In this document: in pieces, positions 28,418-36,825 of the stretch
Layout: each line of letters begins with the position of its first letter
Numbering within the stretch: position 1 is the stretch's first letter
DNA from: UBA9926 sp018645765
Lineage (GTDB): Bacteria; Pseudomonadota; Gammaproteobacteria; Pseudomonadales; Azotimanducaceae
Assembly (NCBI GenBank): GCA_949372755.1
Contig: CASIBO010000002.1
Coordinates: 679,217 to 743,216 of the forward strand
Reading direction: 5' to 3'
DNA length: 64,000 nucleotides
Translations under genes and position numbers: made by a program
The notes under the pieces: model-generated
Database searches by the model: none
The model's input: only the letters and a program-made list of their open reading frames with translations
What the model was told of the DNA's origin: nothing

Positions 28418-29815
28418 ATGAGCATCATGACAAAATTTTGGTTATTGATTGTAGGCGTTGCATTGAGTTCGGCAGTTTGCGCTGATTATCCGTCGACCTA
28501 TGACCCGCCGCCCCATGCAGCCTTCGTGCTGACCCATGCCATCGTTGACGTTGGCGAAGGACAAGGCGAGTTTAAGGGCTGGGTATCGGTGGCCGATGGC
28601 AAGATTGCGGCCGTTGGCAGGATGGATGAACCAATACCGCCTGGTGTGCTCGAAATCAATGCCGACGGCCGCTGGCTAACGCCCGGAGTGATCGATGTTC
28701 ACAGTCATTTAGGGGATTATCCGTCGCCCGGATATCGCGCGCACAGTGATGGCAATGAAGCCACCTCGCCTGTGACGGCTGAAGTTTGGGCTGAGCACAG
28801 TGTGTGGCCCCAAGACCCCCAGTTTCCGCTTGCCCTTGCAGGGGGCGTCACCACCCTGCAAGTGCTGCCGGGTTCCGCGAACCTGTTTGGCGGTCGGAGC
28901 GTCGTTTTGAAAAATAGTTGGTCGCGGACAGTCCAAGGCATGAAGTTCCCGGGGGCGCCCTATGGTTTAAAAATGGCGTGCGGCGAAAACCCAAAGCGGG
29001 TCTATGGGAGTCGCTCTCGGTCCCCTTCAACGCGTATGGGTAATTTTGCAGGTTATCGGAAGGCCTGGATCGATGCCCAGGAGTATCAAAAAAAATGGAT
29101 GCGCTTTGAAAAAGCGTTGGGCGAGTACGAGACTTGGCGAGCCAACAACGAGGGCGAATCAGATTACAAAGAGCGGCCCTCGCCTCCTAAGCGTAACTTG
29201 CAGATGGAAACCTTGGTCGGCGTTTTGAAGGGCGAAATTTTAGTTCATAACCACTGTTATCGAGCTGACGAGATGGCCCAGATCATCGATTTGAGCCGCG
29301 AGTTCGGCTACCAAGTTACGGCATTTCATCATGCTGTTGAGGCCTACAAAATTGGCGATCTCTTGGCTGCGAATAACATTTGCTCGGCAATGTGGGCAGA
29401 TTGGTGGCAATTTAAGCTGGAGTCCTTTGATGGCATCAAAGAGAACGTCGCGATGGTTCAAGCAGCTGGCGCTTGCGCCATTGTTCATTCGGATTCGGCA
29501 ACGGGCATACAACGCTTGAATCAAGAGGCGGCGAAGGCCATGGCTGCCGGGCAACGATTGGGTCTGAGCGTTGATGCCTCGGTCGCGCTCACCTGGATTA
29601 CAAGAAATGCGGCGCAAGCGCTTGGCGTTGCCGATCAAACTGGGACCCTGGCCGTCGGTAAAATGGCGGATATGGTGCTCTGGAGCCATCCGCCGATGAG
29701 TGTTTATGCGCGGGCAGAAACGGTCTTTATTGATGGCGTTCGACGGCTCGACCGAGCCGCTGGACTGGGTCCGGTGACCGACTTTGAGTTGGGTCAACGC
29801 GAAGAGGTGTTTTGA
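28418..29815 (+). CDS. secreted metal-dependent amidohydrolase
   Basis: A 465-residue amidohydrolase-superfamily protein with an N-terminal signal peptide (FWLLIVGVALSSAVCA). The metal motif HxH appears in VIDVHSHLG near residue 92. Further ligand candidates are the histidines in VHNHCYRADE, AFHHAVE and the Asp in VHSDSA. The C-terminal imidazolonepropionase-like barrel ends with the GTLAVGKMADMVLW segment. It probably acts in the periplasm on a cyclic amide, dipeptide or similar substrate, not identified. A good ribosome site, AAGGGGA, precedes the ATG. The next gene starts inside its stop codon (TGATG). Confidence 0.87.
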   Translation: MSIMTKFWLLIVGVALSSAVCADYPSTYDPPPHAAFVLTHAIVDVGEGQGEFKGWVSVADGKIAAVGRMDEPIPPGVLEINADGRWLTPGVIDVHSHLGDYPSPGYRAHSDGNEATSPVTAEVWAEHSVWPQDPQFPLALAGGVTTLQVLPGSANLFGGRSVVLKNSWSRTVQGMKFPGAPYGLKMACGENPKRVYGSRSRSPSTRMGNFAGYRKAWIDAQEYQKKWMRFEKALGEYETWRANNEGESDYKERPSPPKRNLQMETLVGVLKGEILVHNHCYRADEMAQIIDLSREFGYQVTAFHHAVEAYKIGDLLAANNICSAMWADWWQFKLESFDGIKENVAMVQAAGACAIVHSDSATGIQRLNQEAAKAMAAGQRLGLSVDASVALTWITRNAAQALGVADQTGTLAVGKMADMVLWSHPPMSVYARAETVFIDGVRRLDRAAGLGPVTDFELGQREEVF

Positions 29816-31062
29816 TGAAAAGCGTACTCATTGTGATGGGTCTATTAGGTGTGACCAGTCTTTCAGCCGAAGAGCTGCTGATAAAAAATGTCAGGCTTGT
29901 TGAAACTAGCTTTCAGTCGGGCAAGGTGCGTGATCTTCGCATTGTCAATGGCGTCATTACGCAGATTGGCGCTGACTTGGTTGCTTCGGCAGGCGCCGCT
30001 GTTTTTGATGGTGAAGCCCGAACGGTGACGCCAGGGTTCATTGACTCAGGCACGACCATTGGTCTTGCGGAAGTGAGTGGCCTCGGTGTAAGCCATGACG
30101 GCGAGCAGGTGGATGATGATATGACGGCGGGTTTTCAGGTTTATTTGGCCCTGAACGAAAACTCAAGCCTCATCCCTATCGCCAGTAACGATGGCATTAC
30201 CCGCGGTCTCATTGTGCCGGAGGCGGGCGATAGCAACTATGCAGGTCAAAGCGCGTTGGTCCGATTCAAACAAGGATCGGCTTTTTTACAAGAAAAAACT
30301 ATGGCGCAGCATTTGTATTTACGTGAGAGCGATCGGCGGCGAGCGGGGGGCTCTCGATCCAGTGCGCTTGCTGCCGCGCTAGAGGCGCTTGAGGAGTCAG
30401 CGCGATATGATGCGCAACGGCGCGCTTTTAATACCAACAAGAATCGGGCTTTTAACCTAGATGAATCTGATCTTATCGCGTTGTCGGCCGTGCGGCTCGG
30501 TAAAGTACCGCTGGTGGTGCAGGTTGATCGCGCGGCCGACATCATTAAGGTGGTGACGGCCTTTGGCGCCTATCCGCGGCTGCGCTTAATTTTAGCTGGC
30601 GCGACGGAAGCCTGGAAAGTGGCGCCCCTTTTAAACGCGGAAAATATTCCGGTTCTAATTAACGTGATGGAGAACCTACCGCAAAATTTTGATCGATTGG
30701 GGGCTCGACTGGATCAAGCGACATTATTGGCGGATGCGGGGGTGCGCTTCGCCTTTTTCTCTGGCTCGCCTTATTCTGAAACCCGCTCATTGAGTCAGGC
30801 TGCAGGGATTGCGGTAGCTCAGGGTTTGTCTTGGCAGCAGGCGATCACGGCGATTACCGCCGGGCCTGCCGAAATCTGGGGGCTTAAGGGCCTTGGTCGA
30901 ATCGAGGTGGGCGCCATTGCCGATTTGGTCATTTGGGATGGTGATCCACTTGAGGTGACGTCGGCGCCTGTGACGGTATTGATTGATGGGGCGCGGGTAG
31001 ACCTTGAAACACGCCAGGATGCTTTGGCTAAGCGATACGTCGAACTGTTAAATCTGAAATAG
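29815..31062 (+). CDS. amidohydrolase-like protein lacking the HxH metal motif
   Basis: A 415-residue secreted relative of the preceding amidohydrolase, with signal peptide SVLIVMGLLGVTSLSA. The superfamily frame is clear: TVTPGFIDSGTTIGL where IDxHxH normally stands, and the C-terminal GLGRIEVGAIADLVIWDGDP. The metal-binding histidines are replaced (SGT), and the later Asp region reads FFSGSP instead of SDSP. It may therefore be a catalytically inactive partner of the active enzyme, forming a heteromer. That is inference. The ATG overlaps the upstream stop by one base. Confidence 0.85.
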   Translation: MKSVLIVMGLLGVTSLSAEELLIKNVRLVETSFQSGKVRDLRIVNGVITQIGADLVASAGAAVFDGEARTVTPGFIDSGTTIGLAEVSGLGVSHDGEQVDDDMTAGFQVYLALNENSSLIPIASNDGITRGLIVPEAGDSNYAGQSALVRFKQGSAFLQEKTMAQHLYLRESDRRRAGGSRSSALAAALEALEESARYDAQRRAFNTNKNRAFNLDESDLIALSAVRLGKVPLVVQVDRAADIIKVVTAFGAYPRLRLILAGATEAWKVAPLLNAENIPVLINVMENLPQNFDRLGARLDQATLLADAGVRFAFFSGSPYSETRSLSQAAGIAVAQGLSWQQAITAITAGPAEIWGLKGLGRIEVGAIADLVIWDGDPLEVTSAPVTVLIDGARVDLETRQDALAKRYVELLNLK

Positions 31063-31202
31063 CAGTGTCGCCAAACCAGCCACTGGGCGTGGGTAAAGTA
31101 GCTTGACCCTAAATTGGGTGCCGACCGGGCCGATTAGGGTGCGGGGATAAGCAGTAAGGAACAAACAACAAGAAACGAGCCGCAAGAAAGGGGTAATAAC
31201 AA

Positions 31203-32555
31203 ATGAAGATCATGGCCCACCGGATGAACTTAGCCCTTCGCATGTTGTTTATGAGTCTCTGCTTTTGGGCTGTGCCGAGTTTCGCGGTTGCGGCGGAGGA
31301 CGCGCTGAAGCAGGAAGTAACAGCCTTGTATGATCAATCCCTTGATCAGCTGTTTAAACATTTCCATGCCAATCCGGAACTCTCCTTCGTTGAGGTTAAG
31401 ACCGCTGCAAGGATGGCTGAGGAGCTCAGCGCGCTGGGTTATGAGGTGCATACTGGCATTGCCAAAACGGGGGTTGTTGCGCTGCTTCGCAATGGCGCTG
31501 GACCCTTGGTCATGATGCGGGCAGATATGGACGCCCTGCCCGTCAAAGAGCGCAGCGGTTTGCCCTATGCCTCTCAGGTAATACAGGAAAATTTAGAGGG
31601 TCAGCATTTCCCGGTCATGCATGCTTGCGGACACGACGTCCATATCACCTCCTTGATTGGCACTGCGCGGATAATGGCGGCGCACAAAGAGACTTGGTCG
31701 GGCACGTTAATGTTGATCGCGCAACCGGCTGAGGAGTGGAAGGATTCTGGTGCTGCGGCCATGCGCGCCGCGGGCATTTGGGAGCGCTTTGGGACGCCAG
31801 ACTTTGCGCTGGGGTTTCATGTTGCCGCGGACATAGAGGCTGGGAAGTTGTTTGCGTCCCGAGGCGCCGCTTATTCGGCGGTTGATTCGCTGGATATCGT
31901 CGTACCGGGGATTGGTGCCCATGGAGCGAGCCCGCATCGCGGTCGGGATCCTATCGTCATCGGCGCGCAGATCGTGATGGCCCTGCAAACGATTGTTGCG
32001 CGCGAGGTCTCGCCACGAGAGCCGGCGGTGGTGACCGTTGGGGTTTTTCGCGCTGGCAACAAGCGCAATGTCATTGGGGAAGAGGCCCGGTTAGAGTTAA
32101 CCGTTCGGTCAGATTCCGGACAAACGAGAACCCAGTTACTCGCAGCGATCGAGCGCATCGCGGTGAATATCGGGCGCGCGGGTGGATTGCCGGAAAGTCA
32201 GTTGCCTTATCTTGAACTGAAAGGGGGCGTGCCGGTTACTGAAAATAATGCCGATTTGGCGAGTCAGGTACTCAAGGCTTGGTCGGACGAGTTGGGTGAG
32301 GACATCCTTGTTGCCTATGAGCGAGAGGGAATGGGCGGCGAAGATTTCCCGTTTTTCACCCAGGAACCGGTTATACCCAGTGTTTATTTCTCGGTAGGCG
32401 GAACATCCCAAGCACGTTTTGCGGCATTTGAAGCAAAGGGCCAGTCGCTGCCATCACATCATTCGCCGCTCTTTCAGATCGAACCCCGGCCAGCCGTCAT
32501 CTCCGGTGTTCTGGGGACCGTCGTTGCCTTGCGGTCATTAATGCAAAATCGGTAA
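31203..32555 (+). CDS. secreted M20-family amidohydrolase/metallopeptidase
   Basis: A 450-residue M20 (aminoacylase-like) hydrolase with a signal peptide (LRMLFMSLCFWAVPSFAVAA). Zinc-site motifs are intact: MRADMDALP near residue 105, HACGHDVH near residue 139, AEE in QPAEEW near residue 178, and the final EGMGGEDFPFF near residue 378. It would hydrolyse N-acyl amino acids or small peptides in the periplasm. It lies 140 bases behind the amidohydrolase pair; AAGGGG precedes the ATG. It is convergent with the selenoprotein-like gene. Confidence 0.9.
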   Translation: MKIMAHRMNLALRMLFMSLCFWAVPSFAVAAEDALKQEVTALYDQSLDQLFKHFHANPELSFVEVKTAARMAEELSALGYEVHTGIAKTGVVALLRNGAGPLVMMRADMDALPVKERSGLPYASQVIQENLEGQHFPVMHACGHDVHITSLIGTARIMAAHKETWSGTLMLIAQPAEEWKDSGAAAMRAAGIWERFGTPDFALGFHVAADIEAGKLFASRGAAYSAVDSLDIVVPGIGAHGASPHRGRDPIVIGAQIVMALQTIVAREVSPREPAVVTVGVFRAGNKRNVIGEEARLELTVRSDSGQTRTQLLAAIERIAVNIGRAGGLPESQLPYLELKGGVPVTENNADLASQVLKAWSDELGEDILVAYEREGMGGEDFPFFTQEPVIPSVYFSVGGTSQARFAAFEAKGQSLPSHHSPLFQIEPRPAVISGVLGTVVALRSLMQNR

Positions 32556-32566
32556 TTAGTTGGAGA

Positions 32567-33418
32567 TTAAGGCCGGAACAAGCCCTGTTCTCGATTGCGT
32601 TGGCGCTGGCGCCGGCTTTCATCACCGAGCGATAAGAGCTGTTCTCGATTAAGGGCGGTGATGGCCATAAAATTGTCTCGCCAGCCCTCGGACGCGGACC
32701 ACCGGTTCGGCAATTGTTGAACGACCCCAGGATTTTGAGCCTGATAAAACAGGTCTAGAGCGGCTTCGAGGGTTTGATTTTGCATTGCTCGATCAAACGG
32801 CTTGCCAACAGGATTCCCTAAAGGTAGGTCGTTAAAGACGATGCGGGGCGTCCCAGCCCGTTTCAAAATATCCAACGCGGAGCCGATTACAACGGTCGCA
32901 ATCCCCGCGGTCTCTAAAGATCTGGCCGCCAGACTGACGGTTTGGTGGCAAACCGGTCACAACGGAATCAGGATCGCGAGATCAACGGCATCTTCGAGAC
33001 AATGCTGGGTGATCAGGGGTGCATCCTGGTCGCGGGTATGACGCTGGCTATATTCGGTCGGGATAAAATGGAACCTTGGGGCAAGAGATCCGATGTCTCC
33101 TGCGGCAACCCGGGCGTTGAGCGCTCGTAGCGGAAAGTAGGATTCTCGGTCGTTGGTGTGGGTTGTAACCTTGTCCCAGGACACTTCAGCAGTGTCGAAA
33201 TGCGCTGGCGCGTCAGAAAATCGATAGCTTTTAGCGGTCCTGATCGGTTTAGGAATGCCGGGCTCAACAACGGCGGTGGTCACAAGTGTGATCCGCGCTG
33301 ACGTGAGTGGCTTGGCGGGCTTGCTCAATGGCGTGTGCGTATTCCTGGCCCATTGGTAGTCGTGTTCAAACCCTTGCGCTCGATAGTAGGCTTTGGTGCG
33401 CTCGATATAACGAATCAT
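32567..33418 (-). CDS. GrdB-like (glycine/sarcosine/betaine reductase selenoprotein B family) protein with in-frame UGA, probable selenoprotein
   Basis: Two reading frames in the same phase (start 33418, and the part after 32957) are separated only by a TGA at 32959-32957. Read through, they give one continuous 283-residue protein. The TGA is codon 154 and is followed by P-V-C-H-Q-T, giving a U-P-V-C redox motif where relatives, as I recall them, have C-P-V-C. The downstream part (TVSLAARSLETAGIATVVIG, and a C-terminal NRWSASEGWRDNFMAI) continues the same family, which speaks against decay. A hairpin with a short loop lies 23-37 bases after the TGA, where a bacterial SECIS would be. The start (ATG 33418) overlaps tesB by ATGA. 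Selenium machinery is not in the window, so an ordinary nonsense mutation remains possible. Confidence 0.7.
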
Positions 33419-34281
33419 GACGTGTGTAACCGAATAAGGCCTTCTTGTGCGCAAGACGCCACAAGCAGGCCATCTTTGTCATAAAAAGTGCCCCGACTAA
33501 AGCCTCGAGCGCCGCCAGAGTAAGGACTGTCTTGATGATACAGCAGCCATTCATCGGTTTTGAACGGGCGATGAAACCACATAGCATGATCCAGGCTTGC
33601 CACTTGAAAGTTATCCTGACGCCAATTGATCGCATGGGGCCGGTAACTGGTGTCGATCAAAGTCATGTCTGAGGCGTATGCGAGCAGGCACTGATTCAAG
33701 CGAACATCATCGGGCATCGTATCGATCGTTTTGATCCAGACACTTTGTTCTGGGGGCAGCGGTTGCGGGTTGGCATCATTCATTGGGTCAGCAAAGCGCA
33801 TCTCGATCGGCCGAGGCCGTTTAACAAAGGTTGAGTCGGCCTCTGGCACGTCGCGAAGGTATTCGTTCATCAGCATTTCTTCGCTTTTGCAATCCTCAGG
33901 TGGCGGCGTGCTGGGTGCGGACATTTGGTGCTCTAGGCCTGCCTCCATCACCTGAAACGAAACCGACATACTAAAAATTGCTTGGCCTTTTTGAATGGCT
34001 TTGACGCGTCGGGTTGTAAAACTGCGGCCATCGCGGATGCGATCGACCTGATACAGAATGGGGCAAGTGGTATCGCCCGGTCGTAAAAAATAACCATGTA
34101 GGGAATGCGCGATCCGATTTGGATCATCGACGGTTCGGGATGCCGCGACCAGCGCCTGCCCAATAACCTGGCCGCCGTAAACGCGCTGCCACCCCTCATC
34201 AGGGCTGACACCGCGAAACAGGTTCATTTCAATTTGTTCAAGGTCTAAAAGCGTGAGTAGATCCGAAAGCGCTTGTTTCAT
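33415..34281 (-). CDS. tesB: acyl-CoA thioesterase II
   Basis: A 288-residue double hot-dog thioesterase that hydrolyses acyl-CoA to free acid and CoA. The YGGQVIGQALVAA segment near residue 35 and HSLHGYFLRPGD near residue 60 are TesB signatures, followed by the conserved DGRSF.TRRV segment. In the second domain LLAYASDMTLIDT carries the family's catalytic Asp/Thr region, followed by SLDHAMWFHRPF. The start is set at 34281; the frame is open to 34344 but that part lies across a palindrome. Its stop overlaps the GrdB-like start. Confidence 0.92.
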   Translation of the reverse strand: MKQALSDLLTLLDLEQIEMNLFRGVSPDEGWQRVYGGQVIGQALVAASRTVDDPNRIAHSLHGYFLRPGDTTCPILYQVDRIRDGRSFTTRRVKAIQKGQAIFSMSVSFQVMEAGLEHQMSAPSTPPPEDCKSEEMLMNEYLRDVPEADSTFVKRPRPIEMRFADPMNDANPQPLPPEQSVWIKTIDTMPDDVRLNQCLLAYASDMTLIDTSYRPHAINWRQDNFQVASLDHAMWFHRPFKTDEWLLYHQDSPYSGGARGFSRGTFYDKDGLLVASCAQEGLIRLHTS

Positions 34282-34292
34282 GGGAAAGGTGC

Positions 34293-34325
34293 CTGAAGTC
34301 GAAACACTATTGTCTCCGACTTCAG
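34293..34325. repeat. 9-bp inverted repeat upstream of tesB
   Basis: Arms CTGAAGTCG (34293-34301) and CGACTTCAG (34317-34325) match exactly with a 15-base spacer. It sits 12 bases upstream of the preferred tesB start. It could be an operator or part of the ahcY transcript end. Confidence 0.4.
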
Positions 34326-34337
34326 ACGCCGAGTCCA

Positions 34338-34357
34338 AACCCAACGGTTGTTGGGTT
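34338..34357 (-). terminator. probable terminator hairpin of ahcY
   Basis: Arms AACCCAAC and GTTGGGTT form a perfect 8-bp stem with a 4-base loop, 10 bases after the ahcY stop codon. On the minus strand it is followed by TTT only, so termination may be weak. Confidence 0.5.
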
Positions 34358-34366
34358 GACAGAGTC

Positions 34367-35728
34367 CTAGTACTTGTACTCTTCAGATTTAAAAGGACCT
34401 TCTCCAGGCACGTTAATGTAATCAGCTTGCTTTTGAGTCAGCCGGGTAATCGTTCCGCCAAAACCTTCCACCATGTATTGTGCGACCTCTTCATCGAGCG
34501 CTTTAGGCAAAACCTCAACAGTGATGGGTTGTCGCTGCATCGGGTCATGACTCGCCCACGCGCGCTCGAACAGATACATCTGTGCTAAAACTTGATTTGC
34601 GAAAGAGCCATCCATAATCCGTGACGGGTGACCGGTCGCGTTGCCAAGGTTGACCAAGCGGCCTTCTGACAGCAGCAAAATGTAATCGGTTGGATCGTCG
34701 CTACGGAAGATTTTATGAACCTGTGGTTTAACCTCTTGCCAGCGCCAGTTATCGCGCATGAACTGCGTATCGATCTCCGTATCAAAGTGTCCAATGTTGC
34801 AAACGACCGCGTTGCTCGCAACGGTTGCCAACAAGTTCTCATCGCACACATTGACGTTGCCGGTGCAGGTCACAATCATATCGGTGCCTTGCATCAACCG
34901 TAGATCGATGTCTTCTTTTTTGCCGGTGTTAATGCCATTGATATAAGGGGATACGACTTCGTAGCCGTCCATACAGGCTTGCATGGCGCAAATGGGATCG
35001 ATTTCCGTGACACGGACAATCATACCTTCTTGTCGAAGACTCTGAGCCGAACCTTTACCGACATCGCCATAACCAATGACCAAGGCTTTTTTACCCGCCA
35101 TGAGCATATCGGTTGCACGCTTGACTGCGTCGTTCAGGCTGTGCCGACAACCGTACTTATTATCGTTTTTGGATTTGGTAACAGAATCGTTGACATTAAT
35201 GGCCGGCACTTTAAGTTCGCCGGCCGTGAGCATTTCCTGAAGCCTGTGAACACCTGTGGTGGTCTCTTCGGTAATGCCGTGGATGGCACTCAAAAGATCG
35301 GGATACTTGTTGTGGACCATTTCAGTGAGGTCGCCGCCGTCATCCAAGATCATATTGGCATCCCAAGGCTGGCCATCTTTTAAGATGGTTTGCTCAATAC
35401 ACCAGAGGAATTCTTCTTCGGTTTGACCTTTCCAGGCGAAAACGCCAATGCCGCTGGCAGCGATCGCCGCGGCAGCATGATCTTGCGTTGAAAAGATATT
35501 GCAAGACGACCAGCGCACTTCGGCACCTAAATCAACCAATGTTTCAATGAGCACGGCGGTCTGAATCGTCATGTGGATGCAGCCCAAGACTTTTGCGCCT
35601 TTTAAGGGTTGCTCGTCTTGATATTTGGCGCGAAGCTTCATCAATGCGGGCATTTCTGCTTCGGCCAGTTCGATTTCTGCTCGGCCAAAGTCGGCAAGGC
35701 TAATATCGGCTACTTTATAATCGGTCAT
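34367..35728 (-). CDS. ahcY: adenosylhomocysteinase
   Basis: S-adenosylhomocysteine hydrolase, 453 residues, NAD-dependent, converting SAH to adenosine and homocysteine in the methyl cycle. The family segments are intact: GCIHMTIQTAVLIETL near residue 50, SCNIFSTQDHAAAA near residue 75, VNDSVTKSKNDN near residue 200, and the NAD-binding GYGDVGKGSA near residue 230. TTAGGAGT precedes the ATG. It lies 21 bases behind an ArsR-methyltransferase regulator, so the two are likely one operon. Confidence 0.97.
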   Translation of the reverse strand: MTDYKVADISLADFGRAEIELAEAEMPALMKLRAKYQDEQPLKGAKVLGCIHMTIQTAVLIETLVDLGAEVRWSSCNIFSTQDHAAAAIAASGIGVFAWKGQTEEEFLWCIEQTILKDGQPWDANMILDDGGDLTEMVHNKYPDLLSAIHGITEETTTGVHRLQEMLTAGELKVPAINVNDSVTKSKNDNKYGCRHSLNDAVKRATDMLMAGKKALVIGYGDVGKGSAQSLRQEGMIVRVTEIDPICAMQACMDGYEVVSPYINGINTGKKEDIDLRLMQGTDMIVTCTGNVNVCDENLLATVASNAVVCNIGHFDTEIDTQFMRDNWRWQEVKPQVHKIFRSDDPTDYILLLSEGRLVNLGNATGHPSRIMDGSFANQVLAQMYLFERAWASHDPMQRQPITVEVLPKALDEEVAQYMVEGFGGTITRLTQKQADYINVPGEGPFKSEEYKY

Positions 35729-35749
35729 TATGACTCCTAAGGTTGGTCG

Positions 35750-36730
35750 TTAAAGTGAATGTGCTGTGAAAATTCTCAGCTGTAGTTGAAAACCATTTTT
35801 TAAACCAAGAAAGGCCCCTTGGCCGCGCTGAAATCCAGATGCAGTGGCCCAAAGGTCGAGATCGTCAGGTTCGAATCCAAGCCAAAGGTCCCCGCAAATG
35901 TCCCGAGTCCAGTCTTGTTGGTGCGGGCAAAGGTCAATCAAGAGCAGCTTGCCTTTTGCCTTGATGAGACCAGCTGCTTTTTGGAAAAAGGCGGCTGGCG
36001 CTGGTAGGTGATGGAGCACCATGTTGCAGACCAATAGGTCCGCCGGGAAATCAAGAGTGAGGCTGTCGTAATCTTGCAGCATGAAATGAACGTTCTGAAG
36101 CTGCTCTTGCTGCACTCTTGCCTTGGTCTTCTTGAGCATTTCGTCGGAGTTATCCACGACGAGGACGGATTTAAAGGTCTTAGAAAGACTCGTGAGCAAT
36201 GGGCTTTCGCCGGCGCCGATTTCAATAACTCGCGTTTCCCTCGGAAGATTTTCGTTGCCGATCAAGTCCCCCACGCAGCCTGAGTAGTGCTCGAAGGATG
36301 CGACAAGGTCTTGATTTTCTTTCAGCTGTGCCGCGCAGCGTTTAAAAAAATCAGCCGACTGTTGACTGCGGTCGTCATAGATTTCCTGACGTGTTTTGAG
36401 CAGTTCAGGCGGTAAGGGGGTTTGGTCAAGGGTGTCTAAGAAGGTCTTTGTTAGATCGCTCAAAAAGCCGTTCTGCGGTAACATCGCGCGACGATAAAAG
36501 ATGGAGGTGCCTTCGCGCCTCGTTTCGAGCAGGCCGCACCCCGTAAGAATCTTCAAATGATGGCTCATGCCGGATTGAGGCGTCGTGGTAATGTGACAGA
36601 GCTCCATGACGCCGAACGAGTTATTTTGGAGCAGTCGCAGGACGTCCAGGCGTAAGGGGTCGGCAAAAGCTTTCGACAGTGCAAGAATGGCCGCAGGGGC
36701 AGATTGGGTTGTTAAAGGCTGGGCGTTCAT
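35750..36730 (-). CDS. ArsR-family transcriptional regulator fused to a SAM-dependent methyltransferase domain
   Basis: A 326-residue fusion. Residues 15-90 form an ArsR-type winged helix (ALSKAFADPLRLDVLRLL, MSHHLKILTGCGLLETRREG). Residues about 165-320 form a class I methyltransferase fold with the SAM motif VIEIGAGES near residue 185. The lack of metal-binding cysteines and the neighbourhood of ahcY suggest it senses SAM or SAH rather than metal. A palindrome 5 bases upstream of its start, resembling a second one in the divergent promoter region, looks like its own operator. No clear ribosome site is visible. Confidence 0.87.
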   Translation of the reverse strand: MNAQPLTTQSAPAAILALSKAFADPLRLDVLRLLQNNSFGVMELCHITTTPQSGMSHHLKILTGCGLLETRREGTSIFYRRAMLPQNGFLSDLTKTFLDTLDQTPLPPELLKTRQEIYDDRSQQSADFFKRCAAQLKENQDLVASFEHYSGCVGDLIGNENLPRETRVIEIGAGESPLLTSLSKTFKSVLVVDNSDEMLKKTKARVQQEQLQNVHFMLQDYDSLTLDFPADLLVCNMVLHHLPAPAAFFQKAAGLIKAKGKLLLIDLCPHQQDWTRDICGDLWLGFEPDDLDLWATASGFQRGQGAFLGLKNGFQLQLRIFTAHSL

Positions 36731-36734
36731 CGAG

Positions 36735-36758
36735 CTATATCAAAATTTTTCGATATAG
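36735..36758. promoter_or_regulatory. operator 1 of the ahcY regulator (dyad)
   Basis: Arms CTATATC and GATATAG with a 10-base A/T-rich centre (AAAATTTTTC). It lies immediately upstream of the ArsR-methyltransferase start codon. Its left half reads ATATCAAAAT, shared with the second site. Confidence 0.6.
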
Positions 36759-36787
36759 TACTCATATCCGCGCAGAGTGCAATCAAA

Positions 36788-36805
36788 TATCAAAATAAAT
36801 TGATA
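36788..36805. promoter_or_regulatory. operator 2 of the ahcY regulator (dyad)
   Basis: Arms TATCAA and TTGATA flank AATAAA. It shares ATATCAAAAT with the first palindrome and lies 20 bases before the divergent hypothetical gene. Spacing between the centres of the two sites is about 50 bases. Confidence 0.55.
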
Positions 36806-36825
36806 AAAGAAGGACCCGATTGATT

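Noticed and set aside
32957..33454. Two separate short genes or a pseudogene at the GrdB-like locus
   Set aside because: The halves are in the same frame, without any other defect, and the TGA sits at the redox-motif position. A selenocysteine reading explains this better, although it is not proven.
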